Source: an uncultured Oscillospiraceae bacterium
GTDB taxonomy: Bacteria; Bacillota; Clostridia; Oscillospirales; Oscillospiraceae
Direction of reading: 5' to 3'
Length of the DNA stretch: 64,000 nucleotides
Assembly (NCBI GenBank): GCA_934569045.1
Contig: CAKTJX010000009.1
Location: 1 to 64,000, forward strand
Below are positions 36,251 through 44,129 of the stretch, piece after piece. A model generated the notes under the pieces. The model saw only the letters and a list, made by a program, of their open reading frames with translations, was not told the DNA's origin and searched no databases. A program made the position numbers and the translations under genes. Each line of letters starts with the position of its first letter. The stretch's first letter is position 1.

Positions 36251-36284
36251 ATCGTATCTCCTGATCAGATATCCGCCCAAAGAG

Positions 36285-36317
36285 AAGCGCCGCACGGCTT
36301 TTCACGGTGCGGCGCTT
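36285..36317 (-). terminator. Strong hairpin in the leader of the methyltransferase-ABC operon
   Basis: AAGCGCCGCAC pairs with GTGCGGCGCTT (11 bp). On the minus strand it is followed by CTCTTTGGG and lies about 35 nt before the start codon, so it may be a leaky terminator or attenuator. Confidence 0.6.
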
Positions 36318-36391
36318 GCCTCTGGGGCAGGAAAGAATTTAGGGGGTGTTGTTTAACCGTAGCTACATAGTACCATAGGGCATTTCCCCAC

Positions 36392-36427
36392 GGAAGCCCC
36401 CTGGGGGGATGTTTTTTGTGGGGTTTC
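36392..36427 (-). promoter_or_regulatory. Repeated leader element, copy 2 (before methyltransferase 35456-36250)
   Basis: Minus strand GAAACCCCACAAAAAAC is followed by CCCCCC-A-GGGGG and CTTCC. The same arrangement stands upstream of the other methyltransferase gene at 37228-37260. Confidence 0.6.
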
Positions 36428-36428
36428 T

Positions 36429-37163
36429 TTATTTTCTCGCAAAAATACCAAACATGGGCGCGCTTACCAGGTCTGCTTCCCCCAGCACCCGCCGGCCCAC
36501 CGCCCGATCCGTCCGGCAGTCGGTGAAGCCCAGCCTTTGGAGCACGGATACATCCCACTCCGGGCGTGCTTGTCCCACATCCATTGCCAGGGTGATGGCG
36601 TTGTTTTCCGCCACCAGCGCCTCTGTCATGCCCACATGGCCATAGGGGCTGTCCGGGGCCACAGAACAGTTCTGGGTGCTCTCGCTGCGGACATTTTCGG
36701 CGTAGTCCGCGTCAAAATTCAGGAGTATTCCACCAGGCTTTAATACCCGATACCACTCGGCATAGGCCTTTTCCGGCTCCGGCAGGGTCCAGGTCAGGTT
36801 CCGGCTGAGGACCACGTCAAAGGTGCCGTCCGGGAAGACCAGCTGCTGAGCATCCATCTGCCGGAAATCGATATCCAGCCCCAGGCCGGATGCCATAGCG
36901 GAGGCCTCCTCCAGCATAGCGGGTGTCAGGTCAATCCCCATCACCCGGTGCCCCAAATGCGCCATCAGAATGGCGAAAAAGCCGGTGCCGGTGCCAATGT
37001 CCAGAATATTTAAGGGTGTTTCGGCAGGCAGCCGGGCCTCCAGCTCCTCCAGCCAGCGCCTGCCCATATCGTTATGCAGTTCGTTTTTCCGAATGGTTCC
37101 AAAATCGTGGGACCGCTCCGTCCAGTAGCGCACGACACGATTTTCCATTGCCTGATTTTCCAC
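36429..37163 (-). CDS. Class I SAM-dependent methyltransferase (UbiE-like), second paralogue
   Basis: A 244-residue methyltransferase: motif I ILDIGTGTGFFAILM (about 53-67), acidic residue in VMGIDLTPAMLEEA, then VVLSRNLTWTLPEPEKAY and GGILLNFDADY. It is clearly paralogous to the gene downstream. The start is a GTG at 37163 with AGGAGAG ahead; an in-frame ATG 15 nt later is less well placed. The gene is followed by its own intergenic region with a second copy of the leader element, so the two methyltransferases may be transcribed separately under the same control. Confidence 0.87.
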   Translation of the reverse strand: MENQAMENRVVRYWTERSHDFGTIRKNELHNDMGRRWLEELEARLPAETPLNILDIGTGTGFFAILMAHLGHRVMGIDLTPAMLEEASAMASGLGLDIDFRQMDAQQLVFPDGTFDVVLSRNLTWTLPEPEKAYAEWYRVLKPGGILLNFDADYAENVRSESTQNCSVAPDSPYGHVGMTEALVAENNAITLAMDVGQARPEWDVSVLQRLGFTDCRTDRAVGRRVLGEADLVSAPMFGIFARK

Positions 37164-37227
37164 AGCGCTCTCTCCTAATTTCTATCTGGTATTTTCGATC
37201 TATTCTACCTTCCTGAGAACCATTTGA

Positions 37228-37260
37228 GAAGCCCCCCGGGGGGTTATTTGTGGTGTTTCC
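37228..37260 (-). promoter_or_regulatory. Repeated leader element, copy 1 (before methyltransferase 36429-37163)
   Basis: Minus strand GAAACACCACAAATAAC, then the palindrome CCCCCCGGGGGG and CTTC. A promoter-like TTCTCA / 17 bp / TAGAAT pair follows at its downstream edge, so the palindrome would sit just upstream of the -35. Confidence 0.6.
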
Positions 37261-37289
37261 GGCAGTCCTCTTGTTTCCTGCCGAGCATA

Positions 37290-37318
37290 CAAAACGCCCC
37301 AGCCCATCGGGGCTGGGG
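37290..37318 (-). terminator. Terminator of the chromate-transporter operon
   Basis: CCCCAGCCC pairs with GGGCTGGGG and is followed on the minus strand by CGTTTTGT. Confidence 0.8.
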
Positions 37319-37359
37319 ACGCTTATCTGTTGAATTTTGCGGTTTGCGCACATCCACGC

Positions 37360-37959
37360 TTATGCGCCCATCTGGAAGACGATGCCGATGACCGCGGAGG
37401 CGGCGATGAAGATAACCGGGTGGAGCTTTTTCAGTTTCGGCACATACCGGGAGGTGACGAACACCAGCAGGAACAGGGCAATGGACTTGAAATTCAGCAC
37501 CAGGCTGCCAAAATCATAGATGCTGTTCATCTGGAACAGGGCATAGAGCATAATCTCCACACCGGCGGCGCTGATCAGGGCCACGGAGGCGGGGCGCAGG
37601 CCGTAGAGGGTGTTGTCCACCACCTTGCTGGCGCGGAACTTATCCAGGAAGTACGCAATGATCAGAATGCAGATGACGGAGGGCGAAACCAGGCCCAGGG
37701 TCGCGATGACGGCCCCCAGGACGCCGCCGCCGATGCCCATGGCATCGGTGCCCACGGTGAAGCCCACATAGGTTGCCATATTGACGCCCATGGGGCCGGG
37801 GGTGCTCTCGGATACGGCGATCATATCCGCCAGCTGTCCGGCGGTATACCAGCCGGTTTTGGTGGCAATATCCTGCAGGAAGGGCACCGTAGCCATGCCG
37901 CCGCCGATGGCGAACAGGCCGGTCTTAAAGAATTCCCAGAAAAGACGCAGATAAATCAT
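37360..37959 (-). CDS. Chromate transporter, half protein (CHR domain)
   Basis: A 199-residue membrane protein with about six hydrophobic segments and the CHR signature FAIGGGMATVPFL near the N-terminus and SESTPGPMGVNMATYVGF. Short-chain CHR proteins work as pairs of opposite topology; here the partner is the immediately upstream gene (ATGA overlap). They export chromate or move related oxyanions; the substrate here is not proven. Confidence 0.9.
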   Translation of the reverse strand: MIYLRLFWEFFKTGLFAIGGGMATVPFLQDIATKTGWYTAGQLADMIAVSESTPGPMGVNMATYVGFTVGTDAMGIGGGVLGAVIATLGLVSPSVICILIIAYFLDKFRASKVVDNTLYGLRPASVALISAAGVEIMLYALFQMNSIYDFGSLVLNFKSIALFLLVFVTSRYVPKLKKLHPVIFIAASAVIGIVFQMGA

Positions 37960-38501
37960 TTGCCTCTTACCCCCCACATTGCCAGCAGATTTCCGAGCAC
38001 ACCCGCAATGATCACGGACAGCACCGGAGAGAAATCAAAGAACACCGCCACCAGGAACAGGACGATATACATGACCAGAGTGGCCTTGTCCACCACGGCG
38101 GACTTGATCAGCTTGATCACCGCGTTCAGGATGAACACGCACACGCAGACCCGGATGCCTGCCAGGGCGTTCTGCACCCACACCAGGCTGGCAAAATTGT
38201 TGATCAGGGCGGCGATAATGGAAATAATGATCAGAGACGGCGCCACAACCCCCAGGGTGGTGACAATGCCGCCGATGTTGCCGGCCCGCTTCCGGCCGAT
38301 AAAGGTGGCCGTGTTGACCGCGATGATGCCGGGGGTGCACTGGCCGATGGCAAAATAGTCCGCCAGCTCCTTTTCCGTGGTCCAGCCCCGGTTCTCCACC
38401 AGCTCCCGCTGCAAAATAGGCAGCATGGCATAGCCGCCGCCAAAGGTCACAGCGCCAATCCGGAAGAACACCAGGAACATATCCAGCAGTTCTCGAAACA
38501 T
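37956..38501 (-). CDS. Chromate transporter, partner half protein (CHR domain)
   Basis: A 181-residue membrane protein with RIGAVTFGGGYAMLPIL at the N-terminus and FAIGQCTPGIIAVNTATFIG, the matching CHR motifs. The GAGGGAGAAATC ahead of the ATG at 38501 fixes the start; 18 in-frame codons upstream are unlikely to be translated. First gene of the pair. Confidence 0.9.
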   Translation of the reverse strand: MFRELLDMFLVFFRIGAVTFGGGYAMLPILQRELVENRGWTTEKELADYFAIGQCTPGIIAVNTATFIGRKRAGNIGGIVTTLGVVAPSLIIISIIAALINNFASLVWVQNALAGIRVCVCVFILNAVIKLIKSAVVDKATLVMYIVLFLVAVFFDFSPVLSVIIAGVLGNLLAMWGVRGK

Positions 38502-38687
38502 GATTTCTCCCTCTTTCGTTTGAATTTCTATCCGGGCCATTATACCACAGCCCACCCCCCGGATTCAACCGGAATAACGCCTTTTTCCACAATGGAAAGC
38601 GGTGCTCTTGGGCATACCAGCACCGGGATTGGCAGGAATAAATTGCAGCCCACCTTGACGAAGCAGGTGGGCTGTGATTTCATCCTC

Positions 38688-38935
38688 CTACCGCGGTTTC
38701 CACAGCTCCCGGATAACCTTGCACACCATCTCCATGCGGATGGGCTTGGCGATGTGGGCGTCCATGCCGGCCTGGCGGCAGGACTGGATATCCTCGGCGA
38801 AGGCATCGGCGGTCATGGCGGCGATGGGAATCTCGCGGACATGGGGGAGCTTGGATGCCCGGATGGCCCGGGCCGCCTCCCGGCCGCCCATCACCGGCAT
38901 CTGCACATCCATAAGGAGCGCATCGCAGTTTACGC
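38688..38935 (-). pseudogene. Response-regulator receiver domain, C-terminal remnant
   Basis: The frame gives CDALLMDVQMPVMGG, then IPIAAMTADAFAEDI and AHIAKPIRMEMV, which are the phospho-acceptor Asp, Thr/Ala switch and Lys motifs of a receiver domain of the hybrid-kinase type. The N-terminal third, with the acidic pair, is missing: an in-frame TGA lies shortly upstream. It ends in a normal stop followed by a hairpin (CAGCCCACCT/AGGTGGGCTG at about 38646-38674). It is a leftover of a sensor-kinase or regulator gene. Confidence 0.72.
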
Positions 38936-39045
38936 AACCGCAATGCGCTCCTTTTCATTTGTCCCGCTTAGGACTCCCTATCTGCCCGGAACGGGCGATT
39001 TCTTCCAGTCAATGACCGGATTTCATCGGGCCGCTCCGCGGCCTT

Positions 39046-40839
39046 TTACTCAATCAGGCCGCTTTCCTTCAGCAGCAGCTCGATATCGGTGCCCCGGGTC
39101 TTCTTAACCAGGATCTTCAGCATTTCCTTCTCGGCGAAGGACAGCGGCGCCTGGGAGATGGGCTTCTTGTCGATGGCGTAGTAGCAGGCACGCAGCAGCT
39201 CCCGGACATCGTACTTGCTGCCCCAGACCTCGGGGACGGCACGGTCCACATTCAGCAGGGTGTAGACCGCCTCCATACCGGTACGCATGGAATACTCGGT
39301 GGTGAAGATGGTGTCTCTGGGGGTCTCGGTGAACTGGCCCAGGAAGGCGAAGTTCACAGCGCCGTCGGGCACAACCTTCGGCCGGTCAGATTCCTTTCTC
39401 GGCTGGAAGAAGGCGTTGATATAAGGCATATAGCAGGTGGTGGTGTTGCAGGCGCTCTCCGCCAGCTCGGGGATCTCGTCCTCGGGCAGGCCGATGTGGT
39501 ACAGCCACTCCTGGCAGACCTCTTCACCGGTGCACTCCCGCATGGCCTTCTTGACGAACTGGCCGGGCTTGTTGGTGTTCAGGGCGTAGACCCAGACCAG
39601 GACGGTGTCCTTATCCTGGGCACGGAACTGAGGCTGACGGTTGATGGTCCAGCTGAGATACCAGTTGTCGGTGCTGTCCTTCACGGTGACAATGCCGCCG
39701 GTGGTCACCTTGCCGGCACGGGGGTCACGCTGGCAGATGTCCATGATGTGCCGGATGATCTTCTCGTCCTTGGTCTGCACGGTGGCGCTCATCCAGTTGG
39801 TGGCCTCTACATCGGAGCAGAAGGCCTCCGGGTTGCCGTACTCGCCGTGGGTGGCCTGGGCGGCGATGTTCTTCCACAGGTCCCAGCTCTCGCCGCAGCC
39901 GTTGACGATGCCGCTGAGGTCCGGAGCGTGGGTCTGGTCGCCGTAGCAGGAGGTATCGGTGCAGCAGCCGTTGGTGATGAACACCAGGTCATCCTCCACC
40001 AGGTCGATGGACTGCTCCTGGCCGTCCTTCACATAGACGATCTTCCGGGCGATCTGCCTGTCGCCCACATGGTCGATGATCACGTTCTTCACGTCCATGC
40101 CGAACTCGACCTTCACGCCGTGGCTTTCCAGGTACTTGACGAGAGGCAGGATCATGCTCTCGTACTGGTTGTACTTGGTGAAGCGCAGGGCGGAGAAATC
40201 GGGCAGACCGTCGATATGGTGGACGTACCGGCACAGATACCGCTTCATTTCCAGAGCGCTGGACCAGCGCTGGAAGGCGAACATGGTCTGCCAGTACAGC
40301 CAGAAGTTGGTCTCCCAGAAGGAATCAGGCAGCACATCGGAGATCTTCTTGCCCTCCAGCTGGCTCTCCGGGGTGATGAACAGCTTGCTCAGAGCCATGG
40401 CGGACTCCCGGTCCAGCTTGAACTGCTTGTCGGTGTGGGCATCCTGACCGCACTTGACGGTGGCACGGCACAGGGAGTAGTTGGGATCGTGCTTGTTCAG
40501 CCAGTAGTACTCATCCAGTACGGAAACATTGGGGGTCTCGATGCTGGGCACATCCCGGAACACATCCCACATGACCTCGAAATGGTTGTCCATTTCCCGG
40601 CCGCCGCGCATATAGAAGCCCTTGGAGATGTCCTTGCGGCCATCGCAGCTGCCGCCGGCCAGGTCCAGCTTCTCCAGTAGATGAATCCGCTCGCCCTTCA
40701 TCTGGCCGTCCCGGACCAGATAGAAAGCGGCAGTCAGACCGGCCAGGCCGGTGCCGATGATATAGGCGGACTTGTTGTCCACGCCCTGGGGCTTCTCGGG
40801 ATGAGCAAATGCTTCATAGGTTCCTGCGGAATAATACAT
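39046..40839 (-). CDS. ohyA: Oleate hydratase
   Basis: An FAD-dependent enzyme that adds water to oleate to give 10-hydroxystearate, detoxifying unsaturated fatty acids; formerly myosin-cross-reactive antigen. The 597-residue protein has the dinucleotide fold IIGTGLAGLTAAFYLV (about 27-42), LDLAGGSCDG, GFYMRGGREMDNHFE, and FLGQFTETPRDTIFTTEYS near the C-terminus, all family hallmarks. Start: ATG 40839 behind GGAGGAAA; upstream in-frame codons are leader. Monocistronic by spacing, divergent from uppP. Confidence 0.95.
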   Translation of the reverse strand: MYYSAGTYEAFAHPEKPQGVDNKSAYIIGTGLAGLTAAFYLVRDGQMKGERIHLLEKLDLAGGSCDGRKDISKGFYMRGGREMDNHFEVMWDVFRDVPSIETPNVSVLDEYYWLNKHDPNYSLCRATVKCGQDAHTDKQFKLDRESAMALSKLFITPESQLEGKKISDVLPDSFWETNFWLYWQTMFAFQRWSSALEMKRYLCRYVHHIDGLPDFSALRFTKYNQYESMILPLVKYLESHGVKVEFGMDVKNVIIDHVGDRQIARKIVYVKDGQEQSIDLVEDDLVFITNGCCTDTSCYGDQTHAPDLSGIVNGCGESWDLWKNIAAQATHGEYGNPEAFCSDVEATNWMSATVQTKDEKIIRHIMDICQRDPRAGKVTTGGIVTVKDSTDNWYLSWTINRQPQFRAQDKDTVLVWVYALNTNKPGQFVKKAMRECTGEEVCQEWLYHIGLPEDEIPELAESACNTTTCYMPYINAFFQPRKESDRPKVVPDGAVNFAFLGQFTETPRDTIFTTEYSMRTGMEAVYTLLNVDRAVPEVWGSKYDVRELLRACYYAIDKKPISQAPLSFAEKEMLKILVKKTRGTDIELLLKESGLIE

Positions 40840-41030
40840 AGTCGTTTCCTCCATCATTTTTTCTGCGGCACCCTGTAGGGCACCTTTGTTTTTTCTTATG
40901 GCAACAGTATACCCCGAATTTGCCTTTCTGCCCATAGACAGAAAAGAAGGGCTGATAAGGATTTAGACAGTGTAGGAGGAATGCGGAAGTTTTGAACATT
41001 TGGAAGGGTTTGATAAGTTTCCCTTTCCTC

Positions 41031-41059
41031 TTGAAAAACGCCACAAAATCCTGTATCAT
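41031..41059 (+). promoter_or_regulatory. Promoter of uppP
   Basis: TTGAAA (41031-41036), 17 bp, TATCAT (41054-41059), with a TG just before the -10. The 261-bp gap to ohyA contains nothing else clear. Confidence 0.72.
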
Positions 41060-41100
41060 AGGATGCGTCAAAACTTCTGAATCAAACGAGGTATTTCTCT

Positions 41101-41928
41101 ATGATCGAGCTTCTGAAAGCCGTTCTCTTTGGCATTGTGGAGGGCGTCACCGAGTGGCTGCCGGTGTCCTCTACCGGGCACCTGATCCTATTGGACGAGC
41201 TGGTGCAGCTGAACGTTTCCCCGGAATTCAAGAGCATGTTTGACGTGGTGATCCAGCTGGGGGCCATTCTGGCGGTGGTGGTGCTGTTCTTCCACAAGCT
41301 GAATCCCTTCGCCCCCAGCAAATCGGCGGAGGAGAAAAAGAGCACCTGGCAGCTCTGGGCCAAGGTCATTGTGTCCATCATCCCCTCCGGCGTGGTGGGC
41401 GTGCTGTTTGACGACTGGATGGACGCGCACCTGCACACCTCCACCGTGGTGGCCGCCATGCTGATTCTCTATGGCGTGGCCTTCATCCTGGTGGAGCGGC
41501 AGTATCAGGGCCGCCACCTGTCCGTTCAGACCGTGGACCAGATGGACTGGAAAACCGCCATCGGCATCGGCCTCTTCCAGTGCCTGAGCCTGATCCCCGG
41601 CACCTCCCGGTCCGGCTCCACCATCCTGGGCGGCATCCTGCTGGGGGCCTCCCGGGCCGCGGCGGCGGAATTCAGCTTCTTTATGGCTATCCCCACCATG
41701 CTGGGGGCCAGCGGCATCAAGCTATTAAAGTTCTTCCTCACCGGCGTGGGCTTTGCCGGGTCCGAGGTCGCCATTTTGCTGCTGGGCTGTGTGGTGTCCT
41801 TCCTGGTAAGCCTGCTGGTCATCCGTGGGCTCATGAACTATGTCCGGGCGCACTCCTTCTCCGTATTCGGTGTCTACCGCATTATGCTGGGCGTACTCGT
41901 CCTGGCCTATTTTGCCTTTGTGAAATAA
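41101..41928 (+). CDS. uppP: Undecaprenyl-diphosphatase
   Basis: Dephosphorylates undecaprenyl pyrophosphate so the lipid carrier for cell-wall precursors is recycled; overexpression can give bacitracin tolerance. The 275-residue protein has about eight membrane helices and the two active-site motifs, GIVEGVTEWLPVSSTGH (residues 11-27) and LIPGTSRSGSTILGG. The ATG follows AACGAGG. Palindromic repeat copy 7 follows directly. Confidence 0.95.
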   Translation: MIELLKAVLFGIVEGVTEWLPVSSTGHLILLDELVQLNVSPEFKSMFDVVIQLGAILAVVVLFFHKLNPFAPSKSAEEKKSTWQLWAKVIVSIIPSGVVGVLFDDWMDAHLHTSTVVAAMLILYGVAFILVERQYQGRHLSVQTVDQMDWKTAIGIGLFQCLSLIPGTSRSGSTILGGILLGASRAAAAEFSFFMAIPTMLGASGIKLLKFFLTGVGFAGSEVAILLLGCVVSFLVSLLVIRGLMNYVRAHSFSVFGVYRIMLGVLVLAYFAFVK

Positions 41929-41940
41929 AAGTACAGTCCC

Positions 41941-42040
41941 GTAGGGGCGGCTACCAGCCGCCCGAATGTGACCGGAACTGAGCGCTTTGTCTTTACCGCC
42001 CCCGTTCGGCACCCTCCGGGCGGCTGATAGCCGCCCCTAC
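41941..42040. repeat. 100-bp palindromic intergenic repeat, copy 7 of 7
   Basis: The most diverged middle (CCCGAATGTGACC...GGCACCCTCCGGG) but identical ends and identical length. Located between uppP and the aldose epimerase gene. Confidence 0.92.
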
Positions 42041-42133
42041 AGGGCTCAAAATATTTTGGTCTTGCACAGCACCTGTGGAATGGCAGGTATTTCCGCTGTA
42101 GATTCGTATTCATCGCTTTGGAGGTCAATTGTC

Positions 42134-43015
42134 ATGGATTACATTCTGGAAAACGATTATCTGAAGGTTACCGTATCCTCTCTGGAGGCGGAGGTCACCA
42201 GCGTTCTGCGCAAAAGCGATGGCGTAGAGCACATCTGGCAGGCCGATCCCCAGGTCTGGGACCGCCACGCGCCGGTACTGTTCCCCCACTGCGGCAAGGT
42301 GGTGGACGGCGTGATTCATGCCAAGGGCCGGGACTACCCCGCCAAGCAGCACGGCTTCGCCCGGGATATGGAGCATATCCTTGTGAGCCGCTCCGCCGAC
42401 ACCCTGACCCTGGCCCTGGAGAGCGACACCGAGACCCAGGCCCTCTTCCCCTACGCCTTCCGGCTGGTATCTACCTTCACCCTGGATGGCCCCACCCTGT
42501 GCCACACCCTGACGGTGGAGAATGGCGACCAGGAGGAGATGCCCTTCGGCATCGGCTTCCACCCGGGCTTTGCCGTGCCCTTTGACGATCAGCACAAGCT
42601 GGAAGACTATGAGCTGCGCTTCGAGAAAATGGAGTCCCCCCTGTGCATCAACAATCTGCCCCACGGGCTGATGCACGGCAACTTCTACTACTTAGGCTCC
42701 AACATCATCGCCCTGCCCATCACCAAGGAGCTCTTCGCCAATGACAGCCACTGCATGACCAATCTGGTCTCCGGTACCCTGGGCATCTACGAGAAGGACA
42801 CCGGCCGGGCCGTGGTCTGCGACATCCGGGAGTTCCCCTACACCCTGCTGTGGAGCATGCCGGGCTTTGAGCCCCGGTTCGTCTGCATCGAACCCTGGCA
42901 CAGCCTCCCCAGCCCCGAAAAGGGCTCCACCGAATGGCTGGACAAACCCGCCGCCGCCATCCTGGCCCCCGGCGAAAGCTGGTCCACCACCCTGCGGACG
43001 AGCTTTGTGCGGTAA
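42134..43015 (+). CDS. Aldose 1-epimerase family protein (LacX-like)
   Basis: A 293-residue beta-sandwich enzyme of the galactose-mutarotase superfamily. Visible: HAPVLFPHCGKVVDG, the catalytic-region KQHGFARDMEH (His), FGIGFHPGFAVPF (second His) and FEPRFVCIEPWHSLP (Glu base region). LacX-type members probably act on a sugar phosphate or free sugar; the exact sugar is open. The ATG at 42134 follows GGAGG; the longer frame starts inside the repeat. Confidence 0.87.
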   Translation: MDYILENDYLKVTVSSLEAEVTSVLRKSDGVEHIWQADPQVWDRHAPVLFPHCGKVVDGVIHAKGRDYPAKQHGFARDMEHILVSRSADTLTLALESDTETQALFPYAFRLVSTFTLDGPTLCHTLTVENGDQEEMPFGIGFHPGFAVPFDDQHKLEDYELRFEKMESPLCINNLPHGLMHGNFYYLGSNIIALPITKELFANDSHCMTNLVSGTLGIYEKDTGRAVVCDIREFPYTLLWSMPGFEPRFVCIEPWHSLPSPEKGSTEWLDKPAAAILAPGESWSTTLRTSFVR

Positions 43016-43030
43016 GCGGTAAGCAGTCAA

Positions 43031-43081
43031 AAAATTCCACAGCCTACCCACGTTTTGTGGAATCAGGCTGTGGAATTCTTT
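43031..43081. terminator. Bidirectional terminator between aldose epimerase and spo0A
   Basis: AATTCCACAGCCT pairs with AGGCTGTGGAATT (13 bp), with A-rich DNA on the left and T-rich on the right, serving both convergent genes. Confidence 0.8.
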
Positions 43082-43861
43082 TCAGTACTGCGCCGCCTCG
43101 GCGCTCTTGAGCTGGAGCTGCAAGCGGTCAGCGATCAGGGCGATGAACTCACTATTCGTCGGCTTCCCCTTGGTATTGCTCACGGTATAGCCAAAGAAGC
43201 TCTGCAAGGTGTCCAGATCTCCCCGGTCCCAGGCCACTTCGATGGCGTGGCGGATGGCCCGTTCTACCCGGCTGGGGGTGGTCTGGAAGGTCTTGGCCAC
43301 CTGGGGATAGAGAACCTTTGTGATGGCATTGATCACGTCCATGTCGTCCACGGCGATGATGATGGCCTCCCGCAGGTATTGGTAGCCCTTGATGTGGGCG
43401 GGGACGCCGATTTCGTGGATGATGTTGGTGACCATGCTCTCGATGCTTGTCTTGTCCGGGCGGCGGGGCGCAGGACACCGGAGGCTCTCCCCTCCCCGGA
43501 TTTCCTCCATGCGCTCCACCAGCACCGTCATATCACAGGGCTTCAGCATCAGATACCGAACCCCCAGATTGGCCGCTGCCGCGGATACATAATCTGTAAC
43601 AAAGGCGGATGTGGCCAGCGTCACCGGCTTCCGGTCCAGACTGCCGATGGACTTCAGGACACTGAGCCCGTCCTGCTTGCTGAGCATCAGGTCCAGCACC
43701 AGGACCTCCGGTTTGCGCTCATTGATCAGCCGGATGGCCTGCTCGCCGTCGCCTGCCGTTCCCACGACCTGGAACCCCTCCGCACGCTGCAGTGCCGATG
43801 TAAGCCCGGCGCAAAACTCCTCCGAACTATCTGCGATCAACACAGTTGTTTGATGTTCCAT
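43082..43861 (-). CDS. spo0A: Sporulation master regulator Spo0A
   Basis: A 259-residue response regulator that commits the cell to sporulation. The receiver domain (1-~125) has Asp11, the phospho-acceptor D57 in LVLDLML, TLATSAF and the switch Lys in YLMLKPCD. The Spo0A-specific DNA-binding domain (~145-259) includes [48 protein letters not shown] (recognition helix) and [25 protein letters not shown] precedes the ATG. A sigma-A-type promoter and an upstream 0A box suggest autoregulation. Confidence 0.97.
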   Translation of the reverse strand: MEHQTTVLIADSSEEFCAGLTSALQRAEGFQVVGTAGDGEQAIRLINERKPEVLVLDLMLSKQDGLSVLKSIGSLDRKPVTLATSAFVTDYVSAAAANLGVRYLMLKPCDMTVLVERMEEIRGGESLRCPAPRRPDKTSIESMVTNIIHEIGVPAHIKGYQYLREAIIIAVDDMDVINAITKVLYPQVAKTFQTTPSRVERAIRHAIEVAWDRGDLDTLQSFFGYTVSNTKGKPTNSEFIALIADRLQLQLKSAEAAQY

Positions 43862-43927
43862 ACGTTCCTCTCCTGTCCACTTGAAAATAACCCCATGTGC
43901 GGCGTTCCCGCCGTGTGCGACATCATT

Positions 43928-43956
43928 AATTTAGCACAAAGGATTCTATTTTGCAA
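43928..43956 (-). promoter_or_regulatory. Promoter of spo0A
   Basis: Minus strand TTGCAA (43951-43956), 17 bp, TAAATT (43928-43933). Confidence 0.65.
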
Positions 43957-44035
43957 GGTCGTTTCGCAACATTCGTTCGTTTCAAAACGACGAATTCCAG
44001 GTTAAAGCCGCTAATTCCGAATAAATTCTTCACTT

Positions 44036-44044
44036 TTCGACAAA
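44036..44044. promoter_or_regulatory. 0A box between spo0A and the M18 aminopeptidase gene
   Basis: TTCGACAAA (TTTGTCGAA on the minus strand) contains the TGTCGAA core of the Spo0A-binding site. It lies about 80 bp upstream of the spo0A -35 and 22 bp upstream of the aminopeptidase -35, so it could affect both. Confidence 0.65.
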
Positions 44045-44065
44045 TTGTCACAGGAAATGCGCGCA

Positions 44066-44094
44066 TTGACGGGGATACCCTTTTGTAGTAAAAT
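44066..44094 (+). promoter_or_regulatory. Promoter of the M18 aminopeptidase gene
   Basis: TTGACG (44066-44071), 17 bp, TAAAAT (44089-44094). Confidence 0.75.
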
Positions 44095-44129
44095 GGTCCC
44101 AAAATGAAGAAACGAAAGGAAGCATCGCC

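Noticed and set aside
36285..37260. Known nickel-cobalt riboswitch or NikR box before the methyltransferase genes
   Set aside because: I could not match the conserved core of the riboswitch, nor GTATGA-type NikR half-sites.
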